From the NCBI GenBank assembly GCA_039034035.1, contig JBCCBN010000145.1, positions 1-7,312 on the forward strand: a stretch of DNA of 7,312 bases, read 5' to 3'. The DNA is from UBA5336 sp039034035 (GTDB lineage: Bacteria > Pseudomonadota > Alphaproteobacteria > Caulobacterales > Hyphomonadaceae). Below the pieces are notes generated by a model. That model worked only from the letters and a program-made list of their open reading frames with translations. It did not search any database and was not told the origin of the DNA. Every line of letters starts with the position of its first letter. Positions within the stretch are counted from its first letter, which is position 1. Position numbers and translations under genes: made by a program. Below, one piece after another: positions 1 to 6,447 of the stretch.

Positions 1-156
1 CCAATTGGATCGCGAAACCTCGCATTGCAAGGCTCGCTCATCACACCAGCGATCGAGATAGACCGCGGCCATCGGGATCCGCAGCAGCCACAGCGCGCCA
101 GCGGCCACGACCGACAGGACCAGGAAGAGGCACAGGGCCTTGATGGCCGTTCGCAT
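1..156 (-). CDS. Partial membrane-anchored protein, N-terminus only (possibly YdbH/AsmA-like)
   Basis: Fifty-two codons run from an ATG at 156 to the left edge without a stop, so the 3' part lies outside the window. The protein opens MRTAIKALCL and continues with a hydrophobic stretch (about residues 5-25, LCLFLVLSVVAAGALWLL) after two basic residues, a typical uncleaved signal anchor or signal peptide. The following segment, LRIPMAAVYLDRWCDERG, resembles the start of YdbH- and AsmA-type envelope proteins, where a membrane anchor precedes LRxPxAxxxxDRxLxxRG. That family call is inference from a short stretch. A GAGGA Shine-Dalgarno sequence 8 bases upstream supports the start. It is divergent from the M23 peptidase gene. 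Expected location is the inner membrane with a periplasmic body. I am fairly sure it is a real gene and unsure of the family. Confidence 0.6.
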   Translation of the reverse strand, partial: MRTAIKALCLFLVLSVVAAGALWLLRIPMAAVYLDRWCDERALQCEVSRSNW

Positions 157-164
157 CGCTTTCG

Positions 165-169
165 TCCTC
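165..169 (-). promoter_or_regulatory. Ribosome binding site of the left-edge gene
   Basis: On the minus strand GAGGA is followed by 8 bases and then the ATG at 156. Motif and spacing are standard, and they are the main support that this partial reading frame is translated. Confidence 0.55.
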
Positions 170-346
170 GAAACCGGCTCGACGGCCAGGGCGGCCGCCT
201 TCGCCCTCCCGCCATGATGGTCTTTCTCTTGCACACCCATGCCAATGCTAGAAGAGACTTGCGCGCCGGGTTTGTTACCGAAATTGTAATTTTTCGCGGT
301 CTTCCTGTGAGCAGAACGCTCGCCTATTGAACCCTCAGTCGTTGGT

Positions 347-350
347 GGAG
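347..350 (+). promoter_or_regulatory. Ribosome binding site deciding the TTG start of the M23 gene
   Basis: GGAG ends 6 bases before the TTG at 357. An in-frame TGA at 351-353 rules out any upstream start. The next in-frame candidate, GTG at 408, would cut into the hydrophobic signal segment. The TTG is therefore the best start. Confidence 0.6.
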
Positions 351-356
351 TGAGAT

Positions 357-1763
357 TTGAGTGCAGATCATCTGACCCCAAGCGTATCGGCCGCCTATCA
401 TGGGGCGGTGATTGCAACGATCGCTGGCGGGGTCGCGATTGTCGGCGGGATCTGGTCACTGGGCACCGCCCGGGCCGCAAGCCCCGAACCTACACCCCTC
501 GCCGCGCCCAGCGTCACCGCGATCGACACGGTGTCAGCCATCGCGCCGCCGGAAGCCTGGTATACCGCAGATTTCGCTGTACCAGACCGGAAGATCGAAC
601 GGGCGGACGGCACGCTGAAACGCCGAGAAACCCTGGCAGACCTGTTGACCGGATTGGGCGCCAGCCCGTCCGATGCCTATGCCGCGCTGAAGCCGCTGTT
701 CGATGGCGAATTGCTCGATCCCCGGCGCTTGCGTCCGGGTCTTGAGGCCGAGCTGACCTTTGAGGACACTGGCGCTGACGAACCGGCGCTGATCGGCCTG
801 TCGATCCGGACCGCCGATGACCATTCCCTGTTCGTCGAGCGCCTGGACGATGGCCGCTTCGAGGCGGCGAAACTCTCGACCAAGCTGTTTGCGTCCCACA
901 AGCGTGTCCACGAGACCATCAAGTACACGCTCTATGAAGCCGCCCTTTCGGCGGGCGCGCAGGACCAGCAGGTCGCCGATTTCGCCCAGATCTTCGCCTA
1001 TGACGTGGATTTCCAGCGCGAGATCCAGCCCGGTGACACGTTCGAGATTGTCTATGAAGCCTTTGTTGATGAACGCGGCAATCCGGTCCGAACCGGTGAA
1101 GTGGTCTATGCCGCCCTCGACAGCAAGGCGACAAGCAAGGGCTTTTACCGCTTCGAAACGCCCGATGATGGGGTCGCCGACTATTACGGGGCCGACGGGG
1201 CGAGCGCGACGCGATTCCTGATGAAGACGCCGATCAATGGCGCCCGGCTATCGTCGTCATTCGGGTTCCGGCGGCATCCGATTTCCGGCTACAACAAGCT
1301 GCACAAGGGCACCGATTTCGCCGCCCGCAAGGGCACGCCCGTTTTCGCGGCCGGCCATGGCACCGTGGAGCGGGCCTCGCGGTTTGGCGGCTATGGACAC
1401 TATGTCCGCATTCGCCATGCCAATGGCTACCAGACCGCTTATGCCCACCTTTCGCGCTATGGCGCTGGCGTAAAATCCGGCACGCGTGTGCGCCAGGGCC
1501 AGGTGATCGGCTATGTCGGCTCGACCGGCGCATCGACCGGGCCGCACCTGCACTATGAGGTGATCAAGAACGGCAAGCATGTGAATGCCATGCGCCTGAA
1601 GCTACCCACCGGACGCAAGCTGGACGGCGACATGCTCGAAGCCTTCGACCTGCACCGGGCCAGCATCGACCAGATGCGGACGGAGCTGGACAGCGGCAAG
1701 ACTGACGGTGTGAGCGGCGGAACGGCTGCGATGGCGGTCGCTTACACCACGTCGCTCCGTTAG
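357..1763 (+). CDS. Exported M23 family metallopeptidase (murein DD-endopeptidase, MepM/ShyA-like)
   Basis: A 468-residue zinc peptidase expected to cut peptide cross-links in peptidoglycan in the periplasm. Residues 16-36 form a hydrophobic export segment ending in TARAA, a plausible signal peptidase site near 40-41. Residues about 85-290 form the N-terminal region usual in MepM-like enzymes, including a QPGDTFEIVYE stretch (224-234) typical of the inter-domain part. The LytM/M23 domain spans about 292-412. Zinc ligands are H316 and D320 (HKGTD) and H399 (second His of HLH, 397-399); H397 and H364 (AYAHLS) are the expected catalytic histidines. All are present, so it should be active rather than an EnvC/NlpD-like degenerate activator. 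The ~55-residue C-terminal tail is not recognised. The gene starts at TTG, is monocistronic, and converges on the sulfotransferase gene. Substrate specificity is inferred from family. Confidence 0.92.
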   Translation: MSADHLTPSVSAAYHGAVIATIAGGVAIVGGIWSLGTARAASPEPTPLAAPSVTAIDTVSAIAPPEAWYTADFAVPDRKIERADGTLKRRETLADLLTGLGASPSDAYAALKPLFDGELLDPRRLRPGLEAELTFEDTGADEPALIGLSIRTADDHSLFVERLDDGRFEAAKLSTKLFASHKRVHETIKYTLYEAALSAGAQDQQVADFAQIFAYDVDFQREIQPGDTFEIVYEAFVDERGNPVRTGEVVYAALDSKATSKGFYRFETPDDGVADYYGADGASATRFLMKTPINGARLSSSFGFRRHPISGYNKLHKGTDFAARKGTPVFAAGHGTVERASRFGGYGHYVRIRHANGYQTAYAHLSRYGAGVKSGTRVRQGQVIGYVGSTGASTGPHLHYEVIKNGKHVNAMRLKLPTGRKLDGDMLEAFDLHRASIDQMRTELDSGKTDGVSGGTAAMAVAYTTSLR

Positions 1764-1779
1764 GCGGGGACGCTTTTTT
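1762..1779 (+). terminator. Possible weak intrinsic terminator after the M23 gene
   Basis: A short stem overlapping the stop codon (GCG 1764-1766 with CGC 1771-1773, loop GGGA, extendable by one G-T wobble and one A-T pair) is followed directly by six T (1774-1779). The stem is only 3-5 bp, so the T-run is the better evidence. Position between convergent genes fits a terminator. Confidence 0.35.
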
Positions 1780-1813
1780 CGCTCCTTGCGGTCTGGCATG
1801 GGTGCGTGCCGGT

Positions 1814-2560
1814 TCAGATCTGTGAGTTTGGCGCCAGCCAGCGGGCGCGCATCGCCTCGATTTCGTCATCGTCCCAGAAGTGGCGCACGAATTGGCTGCC
1901 ATAGATCTGGTCCAGCAAGGGCGCTTCGAGTTGCACCAAGGCGCGCACGGCCTCGTAATCGTCGCTATAAGCTTTTTCCGCCGCTTCATTGGCGCGCTGA
2001 ACCTCTACATCAAAGCCCAGCACCTTGGTCAGGATCCTGGACTTGACCTCATCGGGCGTATCCACGCGGAAGATCACGACCCGCTCATGGTGGCTGAGCT
2101 GGTAGCCGTTCTGGGTGCGAAACACGCCCGCATAGATGTCGATATCGAGGAATTCCTTGTATTCGCGATCATACCAATTGACCGGGAAATGGTGGGGGTA
2201 GCGATTGATGAAATCATCCACATAGGCATCGACTTCGGCCCGGTCGCCGCCGTCCAGCTTGTCGACGAAGCGCCACAGATTCTGGAAATAGGCCGAAATG
2301 TTCCGCGCCACCGGATCGCGCACCAACGAGATATAGACCGCCCGCTGGCGGATGGTGATTTCGCGCGCTTTCCACGCCATCGAGACGCAGAAATGGGGGT
2401 TGGGAAAGCGGTTCTCGTCCACCGCCTTGCGCATTTCGCGCATCAGGGTTTCATCGTTCAGCGTGTGGATGTCATGGACCAGCCTGCCGGTGCGGCGGAT
2501 CGCGGTCGAGATAGCCGATGAGGCGACCTTGCCCATGGTGTAAACGATCGGTGTGCGCAT
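1814..2560 (-). CDS. Sulfotransferase-like protein (putative capsular polysaccharide synthesis, NKWYS-like)
   Basis: A 248-residue protein with the two PAPS-binding signatures of sulfotransferases. Residues 6-17 (VYTMGKVASSAI) form a P-loop-like 5'-phosphosulfate motif; residues 78-91 (SLVRDPVARNISAY) give the 3'-phosphate motif with R81, D82, P83, R86 and S89. The YTMGKV..S start is typical of the small family named putative capsular polysaccharide synthesis protein. Expected role is cytoplasmic transfer of sulfate from PAPS to a sugar hydroxyl of a surface glycan; the acceptor is unknown. It is the last gene of the minus-strand export operon, which supports a glycan substrate. I chose ATG at 2560 because the P-loop motif follows at once and AAGGA lies 11 bases upstream. 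The frame also opens at a TTG (2677) that would overlap the methyltransferase end by 26 bases and add a low-complexity Ser/Ala/Glu leader with no RBS. Confidence 0.75.
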   Translation of the reverse strand: MRTPIVYTMGKVASSAISTAIRRTGRLVHDIHTLNDETLMREMRKAVDENRFPNPHFCVSMAWKAREITIRQRAVYISLVRDPVARNISAYFQNLWRFVDKLDGGDRAEVDAYVDDFINRYPHHFPVNWYDREYKEFLDIDIYAGVFRTQNGYQLSHHERVVIFRVDTPDEVKSRILTKVLGFDVEVQRANEAAEKAYSDDYEAVRALVQLEAPLLDQIYGSQFVRHFWDDDEIEAMRARWLAPNSQI

Positions 2561-2571
2561 GATTGCGGTTT

Positions 2572-2576
2572 TCCTT
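2572..2576 (-). promoter_or_regulatory. Probable ribosome binding site of the sulfotransferase gene
   Basis: AAGGA on the minus strand sits 11 bases before the ATG at 2560. The spacing is long, but no comparable site precedes the TTG at 2677. A GGGGAGG nearer an in-frame TTG (2596) is only 2 bases from it, too close to serve. Confidence 0.4.
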
Positions 2577-2651
2577 CCGATCGGGTGGGACCGCAAGACC
2601 TCCCCTGCGGAAGGCTCCGCCCCGGCTGCAGATCCGGACTCGGGGACGGTT

Positions 2652-3869
2652 TCAGTGCTTGATGAATTCGAGTGCAAGGACGGCGCGTTTGTCGAAAAGG
2701 GACCGCCTCAGCTTCATGCCGTGCAGGGTTTCGCTGTAGCGGCCGCTATCATCAAAGCCGGAGTCTGAGAATGCAAAGGTCCTGAGCCGGGCCGACAGGT
2801 TTGGCGCCGGTTCCAGCAGTCGGCGGCGGGCCGACGCCAGGTCATATCGCCGGGAAATGGGCGCCACGACGGAGATGTTGAAATCGACCCGGGCGTCCTC
2901 ACTCGCCATCTCCGCCTCGATCAGCGCGGCATAATCGGTCTCGCCATTGGCGATGAAGCAGGAGAACGGGCTGACGGTCAGGGCATGACGGTCGGCGACG
3001 CTGAAGGGGGCGATCAGGAACCGGCCGCCGCGCACGAGCACCCGGTCGATCTCCCCCATGGCCTGCTGGTCCTGGTTGCCGGCAAGACGCTCGAACCGGT
3101 TGTGGGCGACGACGAGATCGACGCTTTCATCCTCGAACAGGCCGAGATCGGTCACCGGCGCGCCAAGCCGGTAAATCCGGTCCTCCCGCTCGGTGAGCCC
3201 GTCGGCATGGCTGTCATCCACCATGCAGATCTCGGCGTCCGGCAGGGCCCGGGTCAACAGCCGCGCGAAATCAGGGCTGGTGCTGCCGAAATCCACGACC
3301 CGCTCAGCCGGCAGCGCTCTCGCGATTTCCAGGCTGTGGTGGAACAGGGCATAGCGCAGGAAGAACGTGTCTTCGGGCGTCGCATTGCGGGCCCGGTATT
3401 GTTCGGCGGAGTCGCCATCCAGGGCGATGGTTTCGAAGAGGGCGGCTGCATCCAGGGTCATCGGATCGACGAGATATTGTTGATCGGCCCAATCGGGCAG
3501 GAATTTCCGCGGGGTAGCTGGCGTGTTCACGGTCTCTCGCATCCGGGCCAGGATGGCGGGCGGGATCATCGGGATGTACTCGCCGGTTTGCCGGACAAAG
3601 GCCTGGAGGCCCGGCAGGGTGTGCCACTTCGCCGGGTCCACCTTTCCCTTCAGGGCTTCATAAGTCTGGACGATCTCGATCAGCCGGTGAGAGGAGCCTT
3701 CGGGCCCAGCAGCCTCGGCCGCCTTGAGGAAGGCATAACCGTCGATTTCCATCGGCTCAGCAGCGGTGGGATCGGCAGGCCTGGACCCACCCCCGAAGCT
3801 GGCGCGGAGCCGGGCACTGGGCTGTTGCAGCCGAGCCGACAGGGCGCGAAGCTGGTCTTTCAATGCCAT
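2652..3869 (-). CDS. Class I SAM-dependent methyltransferase-like protein
   Basis: A 405-residue protein with a Methyltransf_11-like core at about 165-300. Motif I is VVDFGSTSPDF (191-201), where the usual DxGxGxG is loosened to DFGSTSP. The acidic post-I position is ICMVDDS (214-220). DLVVAHNRFERL (251-262) matches the D-x-V-x-x-x-x-x-x-E-H/R-L region, and LVRGGRFLIAPF (278-289) is the classic post-III 'LkpGGrfli' strand. Residues 1-160 are a long unrecognised N-terminal part, and 300-405 form a C-terminal extension. The likely role is methyl transfer from SAM to a sugar of the exported glycan in the cytoplasm. The substrate is inferred only from position: 49 bases after the exporter ATPase, 91 bases before the sulfotransferase. 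The ATG has only a weak AGAGGG 11 bases upstream. Motif I is weak enough that a non-catalytic paralogue cannot be excluded. Confidence 0.75.
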   Translation of the reverse strand: MALKDQLRALSARLQQPSARLRASFGGGSRPADPTAAEPMEIDGYAFLKAAEAAGPEGSSHRLIEIVQTYEALKGKVDPAKWHTLPGLQAFVRQTGEYIPMIPPAILARMRETVNTPATPRKFLPDWADQQYLVDPMTLDAAALFETIALDGDSAEQYRARNATPEDTFFLRYALFHHSLEIARALPAERVVDFGSTSPDFARLLTRALPDAEICMVDDSHADGLTEREDRIYRLGAPVTDLGLFEDESVDLVVAHNRFERLAGNQDQQAMGEIDRVLVRGGRFLIAPFSVADRHALTVSPFSCFIANGETDYAALIEAEMASEDARVDFNISVVAPISRRYDLASARRRLLEPAPNLSARLRTFAFSDSGFDDSGRYSETLHGMKLRRSLFDKRAVLALEFIKH

Positions 3870-3918
3870 GGAGGAGATGCCCTCTGGTTTGGGTCCCGGC
3901 CGATCGGTGAGACCGGCG

Positions 3919-5301
3919 CTACTTCGCGCCGGCGGGCGGCTTGTTGCGGGCGGGGCGCCGCACGCTCCATTCGCCGCGCAGGGCGACCGGCCCCCAGCTT
4001 TCCTTGTCCCGATTGATCAGCAGCGGGGGAATGGCGGCGCGGTAGAGGGTCTGCGCTTCCTGCACGATCCGCAGCTCGACATTGTAGTGCCCATTAGCCA
4101 GCGGAGACAGGTCCAGCGTCAGGTCGACCTCGACAAAGGCGCGAATGCTCGGCCGGGCGCGGATCGATGTGTGGCCCACACGGTTGCCATCGCGGTCGGT
4201 GAGGTAGACCACGAAACGGGCAAGCTCCCGGGGCGGGTTCGGGTGGAAATCGGCGCGAACCGAGAGCCTTGCCGTTTCGTTCTCCTCGAACGTGTCGACC
4301 GGTTCGCCAAGCTGGTTGCACCAGGCCGTGGTCACGCCCTTGAGGACATTGTCATTGAGATAGACGTGCCGGTCATCGTCCTGGGTGAGGTTGAGTGCCG
4401 GCGTTGTTGTGGGGACCGCCGGGGCCGCGGTTCCTGTGTCCTGGCCATCGGCGCTGGAGCCGGCGTCGGGGCTGGCGCTAGCGGCGGCGTTGGCGGCGGC
4501 CGCTGCTGCCTTCGCAGCCTTGGCTTCGGCGGCTTTCCTGGCGTCGTCTTCCTCGGTCTCGAGATAGGCCTGGGCGGCATCCTGGGCCATGCCGGCAAAC
4601 ACCATCTTGCCCTTGTCGAGGATCACGCCGAACTCGCAGAATTTCGACAGCATGCCCGTACTATGGGTGCACAGGACAATCGCGCAGCGGTGGCGCATCC
4701 GCTCCATCTGCTCCATGCATTTCTGGCGGAAGGCGGCATCGCCCACACCGATCACCTCATCGATCAGCAGGATGTCGGGATCGGTCAGCACATTCACCGC
4801 GAAGGCGAGGCGCATTTTCATGCCCATGCTGTAGGTGACATAGGGCGCATCGATGAAGGCTTCGATTTCGGCGAAATCAATCATCTCTTCGGTTCGGCGG
4901 CGCAACTCCGCACCGCTCAGCCCGCGCAACCGGCATCCCAGGACGATGTTTTCGCGTCCGCTTAGCAGGGGTTGGAAGCCGGCCGTCAGATTGATCAGTT
5001 CCGCGACCCGTCCGCGCATGGCCAGAGCGCCATGGTCAAGATCCATATGCCCGGCGAGGATCTGCAGCAGCGTGCTCTTGCCTGCGCCATTGCGGCCCAG
5101 AAGGCCGACCGACTGGCCCCGGTCGAGGCTGAGATAAATCCCCTCCAGCGCCCAGTATTCATGTTCATTGAGCAAGCCGGAATTGGGCCGCAAGCCCATT
5201 GCGGAGCGCACGATCGAGCGCGATAGCCGCTTGCGGTTCGAGGCAACGGTGCGGGAGAATTTCTTCCAGCCATTGTCGAGTTCGATGAGCGGTTGTTCCA
5301 T
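3919..5301 (-). CDS. ABC transporter ATP-binding protein of polysaccharide export, with Wzt-like C-terminal domain
   Basis: A 460-residue ATPase that would power glycan export with the permease encoded just upstream. The nucleotide-binding domain covers about 1-245: Walker A GRNGAGKST (69-77), a GFQPLLSGRENI segment (108-119) typical of KpsT/Wzt/TagH proteins, signature YSMGM (157-161, normal for this subfamily), Walker B DILLIDE (176-182) and switch H213 (CTHST). An Ala-rich linker (about 254-285) and a Pro/Thr/Gly-rich stretch lead to a C-terminal domain (about 312-445) with the beta-sandwich pattern of Wzt carbohydrate-binding domains, including FVVYLTDRDGNRVGHTS and the ending WGPVALRGEW. 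KpsT-type proteins (~220 residues) lack it, so this resembles Wzt. I start at ATG 5301, 31 bases after the permease stop, because the 38 upstream residues are Arg/Cys-rich and unlike the family. No strong RBS is visible, suggesting coupling to the permease. Confidence 0.9.
   Translation of the reverse strand: MEQPLIELDNGWKKFSRTVASNRKRLSRSIVRSAMGLRPNSGLLNEHEYWALEGIYLSLDRGQSVGLLGRNGAGKSTLLQILAGHMDLDHGALAMRGRVAELINLTAGFQPLLSGRENIVLGCRLRGLSGAELRRRTEEMIDFAEIEAFIDAPYVTYSMGMKMRLAFAVNVLTDPDILLIDEVIGVGDAAFRQKCMEQMERMRHRCAIVLCTHSTGMLSKFCEFGVILDKGKMVFAGMAQDAAQAYLETEEDDARKAAEAKAAKAAAAAANAAASASPDAGSSADGQDTGTAAPAVPTTTPALNLTQDDDRHVYLNDNVLKGVTTAWCNQLGEPVDTFEENETARLSVRADFHPNPPRELARFVVYLTDRDGNRVGHTSIRARPSIRAFVEVDLTLDLSPLANGHYNVELRIVQEAQTLYRAAIPPLLINRDKESWGPVALRGEWSVRRPARNKPPAGAK
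4443..4545 (-). repeat. Low-complexity Ala-codon tract in the exporter ATPase linker
   Basis: A GCN-rich tract encodes alanine-dominated linker residues (about 252-285 of the ATPase), with Lys and Glu early and Ser/Asp/Gly later. It joins the nucleotide-binding and C-terminal domains and is a plausible slippage hot spot. It is imperfect, not a clean microsatellite. Confidence 0.6.
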
Positions 5302-5332
5302 GGCCGACTGACGCCGTGCATTGCCCCTTGGG

Positions 5333-6199
5333 TCAACGCGACAAGCTCTCCTTGATCTGGGGTTCGGTGGCGTAAAGCGTCCGCGCGCCGAGGATGAACA
5401 GCACCGGCGTTGCAATCACCAGTCCGGCCAGCACCAGCGGAAAGGCCAGCGGCTCGCCCACCGAAAGGTCGCGAAAAGCCCCGATGAACACCGCAAACGG
5501 ATTGAACCTGTAGAGCGCGTCGGACCCGTTGATTTCCGGCACGCTCCAGATCACGCCGCTAAAGAAGATCGCATAGCGGAAGAAGATATCCAGCACGTGG
5601 CGGATATCGGGCACGGCGACGAGGACCGGGACGAGCAACAGGCCCAGGCTGAGCGAGAACACGGCAATCACGACCAGTAGCAGGAAGGCGAGGCCCGCGC
5701 CGAGCGGTGTAAACGCGCCGAGCAGCGCAACAAAGGCAATGCAGGCGGCAAGCCGGATCAGGGTTTCGAGGGTAACCGCGCCAAAGCCCGACACGACGGC
5801 TGCGATGAGGGGGAAGGTCGAATTCATCACCAGCGTCTTGTAGCGCCCGATCGCTTCGAACGGTGTCAACATGCAGGCTCGGATCAGGAGCCATGGCATG
5901 ACCCCCATCACCACGAAGACGGCCGGGTGCACGTCATCGGGGTCTGCGTTCGGGTCAGCCACCACGGTGCGGACCAGGATATAGGCGGTAATCGGCAGCA
6001 GGGGCATGACATAAGCCCACAGCGCGCCGAGCACGTTCTTCCGGTGGGGGACGTTGAAATCGCTCCAGAAAACCGAGAGAATTTGCTGACGATGCTCGCC
6101 GATGCCGGCCAGCACCCGGCCCGTGGCCCGCAACAGGCCGGTGCGGTGGCGCGGAACGGGGATCGGTTCGCTGATGGATGCCACTGTACTCACCGACAT
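5333..6199 (-). CDS. ABC-2 type polysaccharide export permease (Wzm/KpsM-like)
   Basis: A 288-residue inner-membrane protein of the usual size for ABC-2 polysaccharide/polyol exporters. After a cytoplasmic N-terminus containing the amphipathic FWSDFNVPHRKNVLGALW region typical of this family (44-61), hydrophobic segments lie at about 59-80, 94-112, 131-160, 167-195, 204-220 and 252-273, giving six membrane spans. It should form a homodimeric channel with the ATPase encoded 31 bases downstream and move a lipid-linked glycan from cytoplasm to periplasm. It is the first gene of the four-gene minus-strand operon. The start is uncertain: the ATG at 6199 and an in-frame GTG at 6223 both lack a clear RBS. 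I prefer the ATG. The exported polymer cannot be told from this gene. Confidence 0.88.
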   Translation of the reverse strand: MSVSTVASISEPIPVPRHRTGLLRATGRVLAGIGEHRQQILSVFWSDFNVPHRKNVLGALWAYVMPLLPITAYILVRTVVADPNADPDDVHPAVFVVMGVMPWLLIRACMLTPFEAIGRYKTLVMNSTFPLIAAVVSGFGAVTLETLIRLAACIAFVALLGAFTPLGAGLAFLLLVVIAVFSLSLGLLLVPVLVAVPDIRHVLDIFFRYAIFFSGVIWSVPEINGSDALYRFNPFAVFIGAFRDLSVGEPLAFPLVLAGLVIATPVLFILGARTLYATEPQIKESLSR

Positions 6200-6240
6200 T
6201 GCTGGGCGCGCGCCCCGATACACTTGCGCACTGACCGGCG

Positions 6241-6272
6241 GTACAGGGTGTCGCCGGATCCGTACAGTCGCC
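6241..6272. repeat. Imperfect direct repeat upstream of the permease gene
   Basis: GTACAGGGTGTCGCC (6241-6255) and GTACAGTCGCC (6262-6272) share GTACAG and TCGCC with a 4-base difference between them. They lie 42-73 bases upstream of the permease ATG, where a regulator might bind. Chance is possible at this length. Confidence 0.35.
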
Positions 6273-6358
6273 AGTCGCGCTCGCCTGTTTAGATGCCATG
6301 AAGGCCCCGCCCCGGCAATGCGCCGGCCACATGCGCGAGGGCGGGCGCAGATAGAGTT

Positions 6359-6404
6359 GGACCCCGGAAGCGGCGGGGCGCTGCGGCCTTGGCTTCCGGG
6401 GTCC
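6359..6404 (-). terminator. Strong hairpin downstream of dnaK, probable transcription terminator
   Basis: GGACCCCGGAAGC (6359-6371) is perfectly complementary to 6392-6404: a 13-bp GC-rich stem with a 20-base loop. It starts 44 bases past the dnaK stop. On the minus strand it is followed by AACTCTATCTG, only moderately T-rich, so it is not a canonical intrinsic terminator. It would still separate dnaK transcription from the export operon or protect the dnaK 3' end. Confidence 0.5.
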
Positions 6405-6447
6405 CGATAGGGGGCCTGTTTGTATGCGGCGGGGTGAGCCGCTTGCC

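Larger units (their letters stand above)
157..356. other. Divergent intergenic region, no gene seen
   Basis: These 200 bases separate the minus-strand left-edge gene from the plus-strand M23 gene, so both promoters should lie here. A short AT-rich island (271-294) stands out against GC-rich surroundings and holds the interrupted palindrome TTAC-N7-GTAA (275-289), a possible operator or promoter part. A 6-bp inverted repeat, TCTCTT (225-230) and AAGAGA (252-257), lies further left. On the minus strand TTGGCA (245-240) could be a -35 box, but no good -10 follows at 17 bases, so I do not assign promoters. I see no convincing reading frame. Confidence 0.4.
6200..6447. other. Intergenic/leader region between dnaK and the export operon
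   Basis: About 250 bases with no convincing gene. In minus-strand order it holds a GCGGC-N7-GCCGC stem just after the dnaK stop (6426-6442), a perfect 13-bp inverted repeat (6359-6404), a CCGGC-N5-GCCGG stem (6312-6326) flanked by partly complementary C-rich and G-rich runs, and imperfect direct repeats near the permease start (6241-6272). The permease promoter should be here, but I cannot point to -35/-10 boxes. A minus-strand frame with ATG at 6300 runs through but has no protein-like character. Confidence 0.4.

Noticed and set aside
275..289. CtrA box (TTAA-N7-TTAA) upstream of the M23 gene
   Set aside because: The actual words are TTAC and GTAA: right spacing, but not the CtrA consensus.
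25..330. Plus-strand open frame of about 100 residues at the left edge
   Set aside because: It lies opposite the membrane-anchor gene, is rich in Arg/Gln/His and lacks domain or RBS support.
1880..2521. Plus-strand open frame opposite the sulfotransferase
   Set aside because: The minus strand carries both PAPS-binding motifs; the plus-strand protein looks like a codon shadow.
2985..4016. Long plus-strand open frame opposite the methyltransferase
   Set aside because: A mirror of a GC-rich coding region with no domain character; the minus strand carries clear SAM motifs.
4819..4833. YSMGM in place of LSGGQ in the ATPase, as a sign of inactivity
   Set aside because: This form of the signature is normal in KpsT/Wzt/TagH-type exporters; Walker A, Walker B and the switch His are intact.
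3766..4965. Long open frame on the plus strand opposite the exporter ATPase
   Set aside because: It is antisense to a gene with complete ABC motifs; its composition (Gly/His/Asp-rich) is that of a GC-rich shadow frame and it has no recognisable domain.
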